Positions 1-11,610 are shown, numbered from the stretch's first letter. The stretch is 64,000 nt of DNA from Bacillus amyloliquefaciens DSM 7 = ATCC 23350 (GCF_000196735.1 NC_014551.1:3591001-3655000); one strand, 5' to 3'. A program made the numbers and translations. Notes: a model not told the origin generated them from the sequence alone.

Positions 1-348
1 TCTGATTATGAAAAGTCGAAAGCTTTTTACACCGAGATACTCGGTTTCGGCATTATGAAAGAAACATACCGAAAGGAGCGCGGGTCTTATAAACTCGATC
101 TGGCGCTGGACGGCGCGTATGTGATTGAATTGTTTTCCTTCCCCGATCCGCCCGAACGGCCGACCCGCCCTGAAGCCGCCGGTCTCCGGCATCTTGCCTT
201 CACTGTAAACGATCTTGAAGCAGCAGTCCGGGAATTAAAGGAAAAAGGCATCGAAACAGAACCGATCAGAACCGATCCGCTGACGGGGAAACGCTTTACC
301 TTTTCCTTCGATCCCGACAAGCTTCCGCTTGAATTGTATGAAGCGTAA
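1..348 (+). CDS. ywkD: VOC/glyoxalase-family protein YwkD, 5' truncated
   Basis: The reading frame is open from the first base of the window to TAA at 348, giving 115 residues of a protein whose start lies upstream. The visible part is the C-terminal portion of a vicinal-oxygen-chelate (glyoxalase/bleomycin-resistance) fold: a SDYEKSKAFYTEILGF helix-strand segment, then RHLAFTVNDLEAAV and a final strand ending in PLELYEA, the usual metal/substrate module of this superfamily. Its place just before racA fits B. subtilis ywkD. Substrate is unknown; family membership is secure, specific function is not. Confidence 0.8.
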   Translation, partial: SDYEKSKAFYTEILGFGIMKETYRKERGSYKLDLALDGAYVIELFSFPDPPERPTRPEAAGLRHLAFTVNDLEAAVRELKEKGIETEPIRTDPLTGKRFTFSFDPDKLPLELYEA

Positions 349-459
349 CGTTTTTTGAAGAAATGCCGCTTTCTTTGGCGAATTCCTTCTTGTTTTGTCT
401 AATGTGAAGGGAACGCCGCCTCATGGTCGAATACCTAGCAAAAAAGGAGGTATGTGATC

Positions 460-1023
460 ATGAATACAAACATGGCCGCGAAAGAACTCGGCGTCTCCGC
501 AAAAACGGTGCAAAGGTGGGTCAAGCAGCTGAATCTTCCGGCTGAACGGAACGAGCTCGGACATTATTCTTTTACGTCTGAGGATCTTGATGTGCTGAAA
601 TCGGTCAAGCAGCAAATTTCTGAAGGCACTGCTCTTCTGGACGTTCAAGTGCCCCGGCAGCCGAAAAAACGGACGGGCTTTATTTTGCAGCGCTCGAAAA
701 TCAATGGCGGCACCGAACAAAGGCTGGCGGAGCTGGAGCGCAAACTGGATGTTCTCACGAAAGAGAAACAGGACGGGAACCATCTGCTTTCAAGAATAGA
801 AGAGCTGGAACGCCAGCTGAAACAAAAAGCGGATGAAGGGGTCTCATATCAGCTTCTTCAGCACAGGCGGGAAATCGACGACCTCAATGCCGAATTGCAG
901 ACATTGGCCTCCCGCATCCAGGAACTTGCCCAGACAGCTCCCCTCTCAGAAACAGCCGCTTCTTCAGAACATAAGAAATCCAGAAAAAAAACCAGATTTT
1001 CACCTTTTAAATTTCAATTCTAA
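460..1023 (+). CDS. racA: Chromosome-anchoring protein RacA
   Basis: RacA binds the origin region of the chromosome and, through DivIVA, holds it at the cell pole when the axial filament forms during sporulation. The N-terminus is a MerR-like helix-turn-helix ([19 protein letters not shown], about residues 4-24) and the middle is a long charged coiled coil (about 80-155). An in-frame GTG lies at 454, but AAGGAGG at 444-450 is properly spaced for the ATG at 460 (187 aa). A strong terminator follows directly. Confidence 0.92.
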   Translation: MNTNMAAKELGVSAKTVQRWVKQLNLPAERNELGHYSFTSEDLDVLKSVKQQISEGTALLDVQVPRQPKKRTGFILQRSKINGGTEQRLAELERKLDVLTKEKQDGNHLLSRIEELERQLKQKADEGVSYQLLQHRREIDDLNAELQTLASRIQELAQTAPLSETAASSEHKKSRKKTRFSPFKFQF

Positions 1024-1030
1024 TCAAAAA

Positions 1031-1056
1031 AGCTCCCTGAAACAGGGAGCTTTTTA
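1031..1056. terminator. Terminator between racA and ywkB
   Basis: AGCTCCCTG-AAA-CAGGGAGCT hairpin followed by TTTTT. It directly follows racA and faces the 3' end of the convergent ywkB, so it probably serves both strands. Confidence 0.88.
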
Positions 1057-2013
1057 TTATGCGGTCAGCGCAATGATGATCGGCAGTGAGATCAAAGATA
1101 AAATCGCACTGATTACGAACGCAGACGCAGTTTCTTCCTCTTGTTTTTCGAAACGTGTGGCAATCATCGCCGCTACCGCAGATCCAGGGAATGCAACAAG
1201 CAATACCGCTTTTGTGATCTGGTCAGCCGGAAGTCCGACTGCAAGAGCGATCAGGTACATCAGTGCAGGCTGAACGGCAACTTTTAACAAAGCGATACCG
1301 AAAGCCGGCAGACTGAGCTTAATGTTGCGGATACCGACAGTTACACCGACGGCGAAGAGCGCAACACCTGATGTTGTGCTGCCGAGCTGTTCAAGCATTT
1401 TGTCGCCCAGCTCAGGAAGACTTACACCGAAAAGCACAAGAATGATACTGATAAGCGGTGCAGCCGCAAGCGGTTCGGAAAGACCGTGAAGAATAGACTT
1501 ACCAGTCATTTTCCAGAAGCTTTCATTTTCATTGTCCTGTTTCTTAGATGACTCACCGACAGTAGCGATAATGATCGCAAGCGGATCAAGCATGGCGTTA
1601 ACCACGATACCCGTAACGGCGATAGGAATCGCTACTTCGTTTGCGCCGAACAAGCTTCCGAGTACAGGAATACCCATAAACGCAAATGTCGGCTGTGCTG
1701 AGTTTAAAGAAAAGACAGATGAATTCGTTAAATCATACTTAAAGATAAATTTGCATACCAGCAAAATGACGATATAGAATCCGACGATCCCGATGATCAA
1801 AGCGATCATCAAAGGAATCTGTGTTAAAAACGCACTTCTTGAAGTGGTTAAAATGCTGGCGATAAAATGCGCCGGAAGCGCGTACTTCGTAACTAAGGTG
1901 CTTACCCCTTTTGCTGACTTCGCGTCATAACTTCCGAAGCGACCTGCGAACCAACCCAGCACGATCACGAAAAAGATCGGTGCCAGGAGGATTAAAATAT
2001 CTAAGAAGCTCAA
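1057..2013 (-). CDS. ywkB: AEC-family permease YwkB (auxin-efflux-carrier fold)
   Basis: This 318-aa integral membrane protein has about ten hydrophobic segments arranged as two five-helix halves, typical of the auxin efflux carrier/AEC family, which includes bacterial malate and other organic-acid transporters. The upstream TTG at 2028 lies in the ribosome-binding site itself (TTGGAGGAG); the TTG at 2013, preceded by GGAGGAGAACATT, is the better start. It lies downstream of maeA on the same strand with no clear terminator between, so the two may be co-transcribed and jointly serve malate uptake and use. Substrate is inferred from context only. Confidence 0.82.
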   Translation of the reverse strand: MSFLDILILLAPIFFVIVLGWFAGRFGSYDAKSAKGVSTLVTKYALPAHFIASILTTSRSAFLTQIPLMIALIIGIVGFYIVILLVCKFIFKYDLTNSSVFSLNSAQPTFAFMGIPVLGSLFGANEVAIPIAVTGIVVNAMLDPLAIIIATVGESSKKQDNENESFWKMTGKSILHGLSEPLAAAPLISIILVLFGVSLPELGDKMLEQLGSTTSGVALFAVGVTVGIRNIKLSLPAFGIALLKVAVQPALMYLIALAVGLPADQITKAVLLVAFPGSAVAAMIATRFEKQEEETASAFVISAILSLISLPIIIALTA

Positions 2014-2098
2014 AATGTTCTCCTCCAAATCCTTAATGTCCGTATACTTTAGCCTTTAGATAAAAGCTTTCCCTCGGACTGTTAATTAATCGTACAAA

Positions 2099-3796
2099 TT
2101 ATTTAGCTACAACTTGTTTATATTGCGGTTTCCACATTGCATCAAGAACGGCTTGTTCCACATTTTCAGGAATGCGGTTTGCCACGCCTTCTTTAATTGC
2201 AGTTTCCGCTACGGCGATCGCAACTTTAATTGAAACTTCTTGTAAGTCGCTCATGCTCGGCAGAAGGCCTGCACCCGGTGTTTCAAAATCAACGCTTTCT
2301 GCGATTGCGTCAGCAGTTGCCGCAAACATTGCAGGAGTAATCACTTTCGCTTCTACAACGATTGAACCAAGACCAAGTCCAGGGAACGCGAATGCGTTGT
2401 TAGATTGTCCGATTTCATGAGAAACGCCATTGTACTCGACATTGTCAAACGGGCTTCCTGTCGCCACAAGCACTTTACCGTCAGTCCATTTGAAAAGATC
2501 GCTAGGAACGGCTTCAGCAAGCGGTGTCGGGTTAGACATCGGCATGATGACCGGACGCTCAACGTGTTTAGCCATTTCTTTCACGATTTCTTCACTGAAT
2601 GCGCCGCTTTGGCCTGATGTACCGATTAAGATAGTCGGTTTCGCTTGACGGATGACTTCAATGAAAGGAATTTGTCCATTTTCATCGCGTTTCCAATCTT
2701 TAATTTCTTCAGCTGTACGCAGGTACGGCTGTTGGAAATCAAGAATGTTTTCCATGCCTTCAATCAGCAAGCCTCTGTAGTCCATTGTGTAGAACGCTTT
2801 GTTGGCTTCTTCTTCAGAAAGACCGGCAAGCACCATAGTGTCGCGGATTTGGTCAGCGATTCCGATTCCGGCAGATCCCGCACCGAAGACAACCACACGC
2901 TGATCTTTAATAGACGCGCCTGTTTTCTTCATAGCCGCAAGAACACCTGCAAGCGTAATCGCACCAGTTCCTTGAATGTCATCGTTGAATGTAAGAATTT
3001 CGTGATTGTATTTCTTCATGATATTGCGCGCGTTTTTGTTTCCAAGGTCTTCCCAGTGAAGAAGAGCTTTAGGGAAATATTTAAGCGCAGCTTTTACATA
3101 AGCGTCAATGAAAGCTTCGTAACGTTCGCCTTGGATACGTTCATGGCGGTTACCGATGTATAAAGGATCGTTCAGAAGTTTCTCGTTGTTTGTACCGACG
3201 TCAAGAACAACAGGAATAACACGGCTTGGGTCAATACCGGCAGCAGCTGTGTATACGGCTAATTTACCGATGGCGATGTTGATACCGCCTACGCCCCAGT
3301 CACCGATTCCGAGGATGCTTTCTGAATCTGTCGCAACGATCAGATCAATATCGCCCGCAGTGGCATGAAGATTTTCAAATGCTTCTTCAATTCCTTCCAC
3401 ATTGTCGATAGAAAGGTAAATTCCTTGAGGTCTTCTGTACTCATGGCTGTATTCTTGAATCGCTTCACCGACAGTCGGTGTGTAAACAACCGGCAGCATT
3501 TCACGAAGATGGTTTTGAAGCAATTTAAAGAAAAGAACTTCGTTACGGTTTTGCAAATCGTTCAAATACACGTTTTGGCGAAGGCGGTCCGGCTGAGCCT
3601 GAAACTGCTCGTATGCGCGTTTTGCCTGCTCATCAAGAGACAGAATTGTCGGAGGAAGCAGCCCGTCTAATCCAAGGCTTTTTCTTTCCTCTGCTGAAAA
3701 CGCAACACCTTTATTTAAAGTAGGGATAGATAGAACTTCTTTTCCTCTTAAAGTAGTTTCTAAGTTGCCTTCCTTCGTTACTTTAATATTATTCAA
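2099..3796 (-). CDS. maeA: NAD-dependent malic enzyme MaeA
   Basis: MaeA oxidatively decarboxylates malate to pyruvate. The 565-aa protein carries the malic-enzyme signatures: [17 protein letters not shown] near residue 105, a [16 protein letters not shown] segment, the metal-binding [11 protein letters not shown], and the Rossmann motif [13 protein letters not shown]. Translation starts at TTG (3796) after AAGGAGA. Its B. subtilis counterpart (ywkA) is induced by malate through a two-component system. The long AT-rich upstream region here holds repeated ATTACTTA motifs that could be activator sites. Family identity is certain. Confidence 0.93.
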   Translation of the reverse strand: MNNIKVTKEGNLETTLRGKEVLSIPTLNKGVAFSAEERKSLGLDGLLPPTILSLDEQAKRAYEQFQAQPDRLRQNVYLNDLQNRNEVLFFKLLQNHLREMLPVVYTPTVGEAIQEYSHEYRRPQGIYLSIDNVEGIEEAFENLHATAGDIDLIVATDSESILGIGDWGVGGINIAIGKLAVYTAAAGIDPSRVIPVVLDVGTNNEKLLNDPLYIGNRHERIQGERYEAFIDAYVKAALKYFPKALLHWEDLGNKNARNIMKKYNHEILTFNDDIQGTGAITLAGVLAAMKKTGASIKDQRVVVFGAGSAGIGIADQIRDTMVLAGLSEEEANKAFYTMDYRGLLIEGMENILDFQQPYLRTAEEIKDWKRDENGQIPFIEVIRQAKPTILIGTSGQSGAFSEEIVKEMAKHVERPVIMPMSNPTPLAEAVPSDLFKWTDGKVLVATGSPFDNVEYNGVSHEIGQSNNAFAFPGLGLGSIVVEAKVITPAMFAATADAIAESVDFETPGAGLLPSMSDLQEVSIKVAIAVAETAIKEGVANRIPENVEQAVLDAMWKPQYKQVVAK

Positions 3797-4030
3797 GAAA
3801 ATCTCCTTCTTTCTTCAAATAGTTAACAAAGTTAAGTAATTACCCGTTTTGGCTAGTGCGATCGCGATCTGCTATATCTTTTTTTGACAATTATTCGAAC
3901 AATGTCTCATAACTATTTACATTACTTAGTCATTTTATGCCTGTAAAAATGAAAATTCAAGAGATGAAAATTACTTAATTTTTTCATACTCTTTTTTAAA
4001 TTATTTAACTACAATTTTTGAAAAAACGAT
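3797..4030 (-). promoter_or_regulatory. maeA upstream region with repeated ATTACTTA motifs
   Basis: Very AT-rich stretch upstream of maeA. ATTACTTA occurs at 3921-3928 and 3970-3977, and its reverse complement TAAGTAAT at 3833-3840. No open frame of note. In B. subtilis this gene is controlled by a malate-responsive regulator; whether these repeats are its sites is inference. Confidence 0.35.
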
Positions 4031-4033
4031 AAA

Positions 4034-4066
4034 AAAACACCGGATTTTTTTCCGATGTTTTCATGA
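4034..4066 (-). terminator. tdk terminator
   Basis: On the minus strand an ACATCGGA/TCCGGTGT hairpin is followed by a run of seven T, just downstream of tdk. Confidence 0.8.
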
Positions 4067-4072
4067 AAAGGG

Positions 4073-4663
4073 TTATTTATCAGTCTGTTTTTTCAGGACT
4101 TCGTGATGATGTCTGCATCTCGCTTCGTATGACTCCGACGCGCCGACTAAAATGACCGGATCATCATAGGAAGCGGGCTTCCCGTCAATTAAACGCTGCG
4201 TACGGCTTGCCGGTGACCCGCAGACAGAGCAGACCGCCTGCAGTTTCGTTACCGATTCGGCAACCGCCATCAGGTCCGGCACAACGCCGAACGGCTCTCC
4301 CCGGAAATCCATATCAAGTCCGGCCGCGATGACACGATAGCCTTTATCAGCAAGCATGGATAAATCATCAATGATTGATTCGCCGAAAAACTGCACTTCA
4401 TCTACCGCGATGACGTCCGTGCTTTCACTGATATGATCCCATATTTCAGCCGAGGACGAGATGACGTGGCTTGTCATGGATGTGCCATTGTGAGAAACGA
4501 CGGCTTCCTCACTGTAGCGATTATCAATGGCAGGTTTGAACACCTTGACTTCCTGCTTCGCATATGTCGCCCTTTTCACTCTGCGGATCAGCTCTTCTGA
4601 CTTTCCAGAGAACATGCTGCCGCATATCAGCTCAAGCCATCCGCTTTGCTTCATTATGTACAT
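4073..4663 (-). CDS. tdk: Thymidine kinase
   Basis: Phosphorylates thymidine to dTMP in the pyrimidine salvage pathway. The 196-aa protein is a type II thymidine kinase: P-loop GSMFSGKS at residues 15-22, [10 protein letters not shown] (Walker B), [11 protein letters not shown] lasso region, and structural zinc cysteines in AVCSVCG with RCRHHH near the C-terminus. The start at MYIMKQSGW follows AAAAAGGGGAGCGG. It lies downstream of rpmE and is separated from it by a terminator. Confidence 0.95.
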   Translation of the reverse strand: MYIMKQSGWLELICGSMFSGKSEELIRRVKRATYAKQEVKVFKPAIDNRYSEEAVVSHNGTSMTSHVISSSAEIWDHISESTDVIAVDEVQFFGESIIDDLSMLADKGYRVIAAGLDMDFRGEPFGVVPDLMAVAESVTKLQAVCSVCGSPASRTQRLIDGKPASYDDPVILVGASESYEARCRHHHEVLKKQTDK

Positions 4664-4700
4664 AGGCTATCCGCTCCCCTTTTTTCCTGTTTATAGACAT

Positions 4701-4732
4701 AAAAAACAGGCAAGAAGCAATTCTTGCCTGCC
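4701..4732 (-). terminator. rpmE terminator
   Basis: CAGGCAAGAA-GCAA-TTCTTGCCTG hairpin at 4707-4730, followed on the minus strand by six T. It ends the rpmE transcript before tdk. Confidence 0.9.
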
Positions 4733-4746
4733 TGTAAAATCTATTA

Positions 4747-5034
<288 letters not shown>

Positions 5035-5069
5035 TCAGTCATTTACTGCATTTGCAAATACATTTTTTA

Positions 5070-6356
5070 TCAGCGGCGGGCTGATGATGAAAGGTTTGCC
5101 TGCTTCCATTCTTGGTTGATCAGATCGAAGAATTCCTGATTCGTTTTCGTTTTTTTCATTTTTCTCATAAACTTCTCTGCGAAGTCCGGAGAATCAGACA
5201 TCGATTTGCGGATCGCCCATAAACGGTCAAGATGCTCTTTCGGCACGAGCAGTTCTTCCTTCCGTGTGCCTGAGCGGCGGATATCGATCGCCGGGAAAAT
5301 CCGTCTTTCCGCAAGAGAACGGTCAAGGTGAAGCTCCATGTTGCCCGTTCCTTTAAATTCTTCATAGATGACGTCATCCATCCGGGAGCCCGTGTCTACG
5401 AGCGCCGTCGCCAAAATGGTCAGGCTGCCGCCCTCTTCAATGTTTCTCGCGGCTCCGAAAAAGCGCTTCGGACGATGGAATGCAGCCGGGTCAATACCGC
5501 CGGAAAGCGTACGTCCGCTAGGCGGGATGACAAGGTTGTAGGCACGCGCCAAACGGGTAATGCTGTCCATCAGGATGATAACGTCTTTTTTGTGTTCAAC
5601 GAGACGCATCGCCCGTTCCAGCACAAGCTCAGCTACCTTGATGTGATTTTCCGGCACTTCATCGAACGTCGAGCTGACGACATCGCCCGCTACGGAACGT
5701 TCAATATCCGTTACTTCTTCCGGTCTTTCGTCAATTAAGAGAACGATCAATTCAGCGTCAGGCTGATTTGTCGTAATGCTGTTAGCGATTTCTTTTAACA
5801 GCATAGTTTTACCGGCTTTCGGCGGCGCTACGATCAGACCGCGCTGGCCGAATCCGACGGGAGCCATCATATCGAGAATTCGTGTTGAGAGATAATTCGG
5901 TTTCGTCTCGAGCACCATTTGGCGATCCGGGTAAAGCGGAGTCAGCGCAGGAAAATGGACGCGCTCTTTCGCAGATTCCGGATCATCACCATTTACCGCT
6001 TCAACGTGCAAAAGTCCGTAATAGCGTTCGTTTTCTTTCGGCGGGCGCACCTTGCCGGATACTTTGTCACCGTTTCTTAAATCAAAGCGGCGGATCTGGG
6101 AAGCAGAAATGTAGATGTCTTCTGAGCTTGGCGAGTAATTAATCGGTCTGAGGAAGCCGAATCCTTCCGATTGGATGATTTCGAGCACGCCTTCCATAAA
6201 CAGAAGATCCTCCTGCTCGGCGTTGGCTTTCAGTATCGCAAAGATTAATTCTTTTTTGGTCAGTTTGCTGTAGTAGGAGATTTTATAATGTCTTGCCAGT
6301 TCGTATAGTTCTTTTAATTTCATATTTTCCAAAGAGGAAATAGATACGTCTTTCAT
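5070..6356 (-). CDS. rho: Transcription termination factor Rho
   Basis: Hexameric RNA-dependent ATPase that ends transcription of untranslated RNA and suppresses antisense transcription. In 428 aa: Rho N-terminal SAP-like helices (1-45), cold-shock RNA-binding domain (about 50-120, with GFGFLRP), and RecA-like ATPase core with Walker A APPKAGKT at 177-184, DERPEEVTD, and the [11 protein letters not shown] and [16 protein letters not shown] loops. The long leader upstream fits the known Rho autoregulation of rho in B. subtilis, though no specific element was identified. Confidence 0.97.
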   Translation of the reverse strand: MKDVSISSLENMKLKELYELARHYKISYYSKLTKKELIFAILKANAEQEDLLFMEGVLEIIQSEGFGFLRPINYSPSSEDIYISASQIRRFDLRNGDKVSGKVRPPKENERYYGLLHVEAVNGDDPESAKERVHFPALTPLYPDRQMVLETKPNYLSTRILDMMAPVGFGQRGLIVAPPKAGKTMLLKEIANSITTNQPDAELIVLLIDERPEEVTDIERSVAGDVVSSTFDEVPENHIKVAELVLERAMRLVEHKKDVIILMDSITRLARAYNLVIPPSGRTLSGGIDPAAFHRPKRFFGAARNIEEGGSLTILATALVDTGSRMDDVIYEEFKGTGNMELHLDRSLAERRIFPAIDIRRSGTRKEELLVPKEHLDRLWAIRKSMSDSPDFAEKFMRKMKKTKTNQEFFDLINQEWKQANLSSSARR

Positions 6357-6722
6357 AAAAACACCACGCTTTTCATAGTCAATGTATTGCTGTTTTCATT
6401 CAAAATCGGCTGCTTTGCATGATTCCGCCAAAGCACATTCTTTTATAAAACGTTCAGGAACTTCTATCGGTAACACTTCCACCCATGATCGGCGCTTTTT
6501 TTAAAAAAGGAATGTCTTAATGAGTTTTGAAGGAAGCGAGGACAAAAACTTGAGAAGATCAATATTTATATCGTCTGTATGCGGTAGAATTTGAAAATTT
6601 CCCAGTACTCAAAAGAAGGAATTACACAGAAAAATCGCAGCACTCTTTATTTTTACCTCATTTTAAAAAATTATTCAACTTAAATAATGCTTTGACATAT
6701 AAATGATAGGGTTGACTCTTTT
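6357..6722. other. Intergenic region upstream of rho (leader/promoter region)
   Basis: About 370 bp without a credible gene. It becomes strongly AT-rich toward the glpX terminator and presumably holds the rho promoter and leader. No hairpin with a U-run or known riboswitch motif was seen. Confidence 0.4.
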
Positions 6723-6725
6723 TTG

Positions 6726-6762
6726 CAAAAGAAAAGCGGGACTTCCCGTCCCGCTTTTCTCT
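6726..6762 (-). terminator. glpX terminator
   Basis: AGAAAAGCGGGAC-TTCC-GTCCCGCTTTTCT hairpin, followed on the minus strand by TTTTGC and further T. It sits immediately after glpX. Confidence 0.88.
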
Positions 6763-6764
6763 AT

Positions 6765-7730
6765 TTATGGCCGGATGACAAGATTTGGTTTCTTCTTCAG
6801 GCTGTGCCTTCCGTCAACGAATCGGACCGTTCCTGATTTCGCCCGGATGACCAGACTTTCGGTCGTGCCGACGGAGCCTTTGAACTGAACGCCTTTCAAA
6901 AGCTCTCCGTCCGTTACGCCCGTTGCGGCAAAAATGGCGTCGTCACCTCTCACAAGGTCCTCCAAACGGAGCACTTTGGACACATCAAGGCCCATCCGCT
7001 CACAGCGGGCTTGCTCTTCTGCACTTTGCGGACGAAGCCTGCCGATGATTTCTCCGCCGAGCGCTTTTAACGCAACGGCAGACAGCACGCCTTCAGGAGC
7101 CCCGCCTGAACCGAAAAGAATGTCTACGCCCGTATGGTCAAAGGCCGTATTGATGGCGCCCGCGACATCACCGTCATTGATCAGTTTGATCCTGGCGCCC
7201 GCCTCACGCAATTCAGAGATGATTCTTTCATGTCTGTCACGATTTAAAATGGTCGCCACGACATCTTCAATGTCTTTGTTTTTCGCTTTCGCAACAGCTT
7301 TTAAGTTATCAATGACAGGAGCTTCGATATCGATGTAGCCTACCGCTTCAGGTCCGACCGCGATTTTTTCCATATACATATCAGGAGCATTCAGCAGTGT
7401 TCCATGATCAGCGACCGCGATCACCGTCAGTGCATTCCAGCCGCCGCTGGCTACGATGTTTGTGCCTTCAAGAGGATCGACGGCGACATCGACGCGGGGG
7501 CCGTATCCGTTTCCGAGCTTTTCGCCGATGTAAAGCATCGGCGCTTCGTCCATCTCGCCTTCCCCGATCACGACCGTGCCTTTCATCGGCACCGTGTCAA
7601 ACACGTCACGCATTGCGCTTGTCGCCGCATCATCGGCTTCATCCTTTTTCCCGCGGCCCATCCATCTGGCAGATGCTAAAGCCGCCGCTTCAGTAACTCG
7701 AACCAATTCCATTGATAAGCTTCTTTCCAT
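6765..7730 (-). CDS. glpX: Class II fructose-1,6-bisphosphatase GlpX
   Basis: Hydrolyses fructose-1,6-bisphosphate to fructose-6-phosphate in gluconeogenesis. The metal/substrate motifs of the class II (GlpX) family are clear: GEGEMDEAP at 56-64, DPLEGT at 85-90, and the GSGGAPEG loop. The start is the ATG at 7730 (321 aa), preceded by AGGAGATCG; seven further open codons upstream contain the ribosome-binding site and are not coding. It follows murAB in the same direction with a 33-bp gap, so both are probably one operon (ywjI in B. subtilis). Confidence 0.93.
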   Translation of the reverse strand: MERSLSMELVRVTEAAALASARWMGRGKKDEADDAATSAMRDVFDTVPMKGTVVIGEGEMDEAPMLYIGEKLGNGYGPRVDVAVDPLEGTNIVASGGWNALTVIAVADHGTLLNAPDMYMEKIAVGPEAVGYIDIEAPVIDNLKAVAKAKNKDIEDVVATILNRDRHERIISELREAGARIKLINDGDVAGAINTAFDHTGVDILFGSGGAPEGVLSAVALKALGGEIIGRLRPQSAEEQARCERMGLDVSKVLRLEDLVRGDDAIFAATGVTDGELLKGVQFKGSVGTTESLVIRAKSGTVRFVDGRHSLKKKPNLVIRP

Positions 7731-7763
7731 TTCAACACGATCTCCTCTCAAAAGTCCGCATTT

Positions 7764-9053
7764 CTATGAATTTTGCAGCTGTTCTATTTCTTCGTCCGTC
7801 AGCCCTTGCCGCCAGATTGTGGCGCCCAGACCTTCGAGTTTTTTCTCAAGATTGCTGTAGCCGCGGTCCAAATGCTCAAGACCGGTAATTTCGGTTACGC
7901 CGTCAGCCATCAGCCCTGCTACGACCAGACAAGCGCCCGCCCGCAGATCGCTCGCCTTTACTTTTGCGCCCTGAAGCTCGGCCGGACCGGTGATAATAGC
8001 CGATCTGCCTTCCACTTTCATGTTGGCGCCCATCCGTCTCAGTTCATCAATATGTTTAAATCTGGCCGAGTAGATGGTATCAGTCACGACGCTCGTGCCG
8101 CTCGCTCTCGTTAACAGAGATGTCATCGGCTGCTGAAGGTCAGTCGGGAATCCCGGGTAAACAAGCGTTTTCACGTCGACCGGTTTTATCTGCTTCTGCC
8201 CGCCGAGCATGAGCAGCTGATCATCACTCGTCTCAATGTGAAAACCCATTTCCCTGAGCTTTGCCGTTAAAGACTCCAGGTGAGTCGGTATGACATTATC
8301 AATAATGACTTCTTTCCCCATCGCGGCGCCGGCGATCATAAAGGTGCCCGCCTCAATTCTGTCCGGGATGATGGTATGCCTGCATCCGTGCAGCTCTTTC
8401 ACGCCATCGATTCTGATCACATTGGTTCCGGCGCCTTTTATCTTTGCGCCCATGCTGGTGAGCAATGTGGCAACATCAATAATCTCAGGTTCCTTGGCGG
8501 CGTTTTCTATCACGGTTTTTCCTTCAGCCAGTACAGCGGCAAGCATGATATTGATCGTCGCTCCCACGCTGACGACATCTAAATAAATCCGTGCGCCTCT
8601 CAGCCTTTCGGCGCGCAGATAAATCGCGCCTTGTTCATTGGTGACTTCTGCCCCAAGCGCCTCAAACCCTTTTATGTGCTGGTCTATCGGCCGCGGCCCG
8701 AGATGGCATCCGCCCGGCAGTCCGATGACCGCCTGCTTGAAACGCCCGAGCATCGCACCCATTAAATAATAGGAAGCCCGGAGTTTTTTCACTTTGCCGT
8801 TAGGAAGCGGCATGCTGATCATCGGTGAAGGATCAACGACCATTTCTCCTTTTTCAAAATGGACGTTTCCGCCGATTTCTTTCAGCAGGTCACGCAGCGT
8901 TTCAATATCTGAGATCTCCGGAAGCCCTTCAATCGTTACTTCGGAATTTGCCAGAATGGTTGCGGGTATCAATGCGACGGCGCTGTTTTTCGCGCCGCTG
9001 ATATGTACGGTTCCGTTCAACGGGTCGCCGCCGGCAATATTCAACTTTTCCAT
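7764..9053 (-). CDS. murAB: UDP-GlcNAc 1-carboxyvinyltransferase MurAB (MurZ)
   Basis: Catalyses the first committed step of peptidoglycan synthesis, enolpyruvyl transfer from PEP to UDP-GlcNAc; this is the secondary Bacillus paralogue, next to fbaA. The 429-aa protein has the EPSP-synthase fold with K22 in GAKNSAV and the catalytic, fosfomycin-targeted Cys116 in [14 protein letters not shown]. The frame stays open far upstream, but GGAAGGAG lies just before the ATG at 9053, which gives the normal MEKLNIAGG start. Confidence 0.95.
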   Translation of the reverse strand: MEKLNIAGGDPLNGTVHISGAKNSAVALIPATILANSEVTIEGLPEISDIETLRDLLKEIGGNVHFEKGEMVVDPSPMISMPLPNGKVKKLRASYYLMGAMLGRFKQAVIGLPGGCHLGPRPIDQHIKGFEALGAEVTNEQGAIYLRAERLRGARIYLDVVSVGATINIMLAAVLAEGKTVIENAAKEPEIIDVATLLTSMGAKIKGAGTNVIRIDGVKELHGCRHTIIPDRIEAGTFMIAGAAMGKEVIIDNVIPTHLESLTAKLREMGFHIETSDDQLLMLGGQKQIKPVDVKTLVYPGFPTDLQQPMTSLLTRASGTSVVTDTIYSARFKHIDELRRMGANMKVEGRSAIITGPAELQGAKVKASDLRAGACLVVAGLMADGVTEITGLEHLDRGYSNLEKKLEGLGATIWRQGLTDEEIEQLQNS

Positions 9054-9307
9054 GATAGTCTCCTTCCATAAGAAGATAGCTGCGGAGCGTAAATAAAATG
9101 GCATTTTATTCTGTCTCTGCAAATAAAGCTCTTGTCCAAAATGTAGCCAATTCGAAGAGAAAGAATACAAGGACATTATAAAATAACAGGAAGAAAATAG
9201 CGAAGCTTTGCGGGGCATTTTTAACATAGGATGCACAGAGACCCGCCGGGTTTACATTCCGGGGAACTTTGATATTGAAGGCCCGCCGTCAAACAGGAAA
9301 ACATAAG

Positions 9308-9342
9308 GGTGCGGCAAACGGATGCAACCGGTTTGCCGCCCT
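9308..9342 (-). terminator. Putative tal terminator
   Basis: GCGGCAAACGG/CCGGTTTGCCGC hairpin just after the transaldolase gene. The T-run on the minus strand is weak and interrupted. The rest of the gap up to murAB shows no gene. Confidence 0.6.
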
Positions 9343-9350
9343 TTTCGCCC

Positions 9351-10016
<666 letters not shown>

Positions 10017-10059
10017 TCAGAACTGTAAAACATGATTGCGCTTTCTAAAGGTAAGACAT

Positions 10060-10092
10060 AAAACCGCCTGTCAAAGCTGTCAGGCGGTTATG
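10060..10092 (-). terminator. fbaA terminator
   Basis: AACCGCCTGTCA-AAGC-TGTCAGGCGGTT hairpin at 10062-10089, followed on the minus strand by TTTTATG. It separates fbaA from tal. Confidence 0.8.
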
Positions 10093-10107
10093 GGTGTTAC
10101 ATTTGGA

Positions 10108-10965
10108 TTAAGCTTGGTTTGAAGAACCGAACTCACGCATTTTGCCGATAACCGTTTCTTTGATCGCTTCACGAGCAGGTCCAAGATATTTACGAGGATC
10201 GTATTCGTTCGGCTTAGCTGCCAATGTTTCGCGGACAGCTTTTGCAGAAGAAATTTGGTTCTCAGTGTTTACGTTGATTTTAGCCGTACCAAGTGAGATT
10301 GATTTTTTAATGTCGGCAGTCGGAATTCCTGTACCGCCATGAAGTACTAACGGAAGGCCGGTTGTTTTGCCGATGTCTTCCATTTCTTTGAAACCAAGGT
10401 TCGGTTCGCCTTTGTAAGGACCGTGAACAGAACCCAATGCAGGTGCAAGGCAGTCGATGCCAGTGCGCTCTACAAGTTCTTGACACTCTTTAGGGTCAGC
10501 ATAGATTACGCCTTCAGCGATAACGTCATCTTCCTGTCCGCCGACAGTTCCGAGCTCAGCTTCAACTGAAACGCCGTGGAAATGAGCAAGCTCAACCACT
10601 TTAGCTGTAGTTGCTACGTTTTCCTCAAACGGATGGTGAGATGCGTCGATCATTACAGAAGTGAAACCCGCATGAATCGCTTTCGCACAAGATTCAAAGC
10701 TTGAACCGTGGTCTAAGTGAATGGCAACAGGTACTGTCACTTTGTATTCTTCCATAAGAGCTTTAACCATGGCAACCACTGTTTTGAAGCCGCCCATGTA
10801 GCGTCCCGCGCCTTCTGAAACACCAAGAATAACCGGGGATTTTTCCTCTTGTGCTGCTTGTAAAATAGCTTGAGTGAACTCAAGGTTATTTAAGTTAAAT
10901 TGTCCAACAGCATATCCTTTTTCTTTAGCTGTATTCAACATTTCCGTCATTGAAACTAAAGGCAT
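10108..10965 (-). CDS. fbaA: Class II fructose-bisphosphate aldolase FbaA
   Basis: Cleaves fructose-1,6-bisphosphate to DHAP and glyceraldehyde-3-phosphate. The 285-aa zinc enzyme has AIHLDHGS (catalytic Asp85, zinc His86), a second zinc site in [11 protein letters not shown] and a third in [10 protein letters not shown], followed by INVNTENQ. The start [10 protein letters not shown] follows AGGAGGACTTTCGAC. A Spo0A-like box lies upstream (separate entry). Confidence 0.96.
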   Translation of the reverse strand: MPLVSMTEMLNTAKEKGYAVGQFNLNNLEFTQAILQAAQEEKSPVILGVSEGAGRYMGGFKTVVAMVKALMEEYKVTVPVAIHLDHGSSFESCAKAIHAGFTSVMIDASHHPFEENVATTAKVVELAHFHGVSVEAELGTVGGQEDDVIAEGVIYADPKECQELVERTGIDCLAPALGSVHGPYKGEPNLGFKEMEDIGKTTGLPLVLHGGTGIPTADIKKSISLGTAKINVNTENQISSAKAVRETLAAKPNEYDPRKYLGPAREAIKETVIGKMREFGSSNQA

Positions 10966-11095
10966 GTCGAAAGTCCTCCTTATGTAGCCTGATTTGCTTC
11001 TTCTCGAAAAAAGCTTTCCACCCTATAGCATGACCATAAAAACCTGTCATATGTAAAACAACAGATCGCTTTTTCTCCATCTCTAGGATACCAAC

Positions 11096-11106
11096 TTTTC
11101 GACAAA
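11096..11106. promoter_or_regulatory. Spo0A-like box upstream of fbaA
   Basis: TTTTCGACAAA contains TTCGACA, the reverse complement of the 0A-box core TGTCGAA. It lies about 130 bp upstream of the fbaA start and 38 bp past the spo0F stop. A single match in AT-rich DNA may be chance. Confidence 0.3.
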
Positions 11107-11141
11107 TCGGCAACACAATGACATAATTGTTTCTAATTTTA

Positions 11142-11516
11142 TTAATTCGATTTTAGAGGTAAATATTTTTTCACTGCGTCTCTGATCTCATCAATGTCAA
11201 AAGGTTTGGCAAAATGGGTCAGCGCGCCGAGCTCTTTTGATTCCTTAATCATATCGAGTTCTCCGTAAGCGGTCATAATAATAACGCGGATGGATTCGTC
11301 GATCATTTTCATTCGTTTGAGAATTTCGATTCCGTCCATGCCGGGGATTTTCATATCTAAAAGCACGAGATCGGGCCGTTCCTTCGTTACGATGTCCAGC
11401 GCCTGAATGCCGTTGGCAGCCTGAAACGTCTGGTACCCTTCTTTATGAAACACTTCATTGAGCAATATACGTATACCGTATTGGTCATCTACGATTAAAA
11501 TCTTTTCATTCATCAT
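11142..11516 (-). CDS. spo0F: Sporulation phosphorelay response regulator Spo0F
   Basis: Single-domain receiver that takes phosphate from the sporulation kinases and passes it to Spo0B in the phosphorelay. The 124-aa protein has the acidic pocket D10/D11, phosphoryl acceptor Asp54 ([13 protein letters not shown]), the Thr in IIMTAYG, and Lys in HFAKPFD. An upstream open stretch is excluded: the known family start [11 protein letters not shown] at 11516 follows a GGGGTG ribosome-binding site and lies directly downstream of the sigma-H promoter and 0A box. Phosphatase control by Rap proteins is known in B. subtilis. Confidence 0.97.
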   Translation of the reverse strand: MMNEKILIVDDQYGIRILLNEVFHKEGYQTFQAANGIQALDIVTKERPDLVLLDMKIPGMDGIEILKRMKMIDESIRVIIMTAYGELDMIKESKELGALTHFAKPFDIDEIRDAVKKYLPLKSN

Positions 11517-11536
11517 TTTACACCCCAATATTATCA

Positions 11537-11548
11537 TTTTCGTCAAAA
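11537..11548 (-). promoter_or_regulatory. Spo0A box downstream of spo0F promoter
   Basis: On the minus strand TTTTGACGAAAA, one mismatch from TTTTGTCGAAAA. It lies between the sigma-H promoter and the start codon. In B. subtilis a site here mediates repression of spo0F by high Spo0A~P. Confidence 0.6.
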
Positions 11549-11564
11549 GTAAGCAGTTGTTTAT

Positions 11565-11593
11565 GTATTCTGTTTGATTTTCACATTTCCTTT
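11565..11593 (-). promoter_or_regulatory. Sigma-H promoter of spo0F
   Basis: Minus strand: AAAGGAAAT (-35) and ACAGAATAC (-10) with the short spacing of sigma-H promoters (consensus RnAGGAwWW / RnnGAAT). The position agrees with the known sigma-H start of B. subtilis spo0F. Confidence 0.75.
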
Positions 11594-11602
11594 AATTATA
11601 AT
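11574..11602 (+). promoter_or_regulatory. Sigma-A promoter of ywjG
   Basis: TTGATT at 11574-11579, 17-bp spacer, perfect TATAAT at 11597-11602, reading toward ywjG. It overlaps the divergent spo0F sigma-H promoter, so the two may interfere. Confidence 0.7.
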
Positions 11603-11610
11603 AGTCTACT

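Noticed and set aside
9054-9236. 61-codon N-terminal extension of MurAB
   Set aside because: The extension is unlike the family and the GGAAGGAG site lies directly before ATG 9053.
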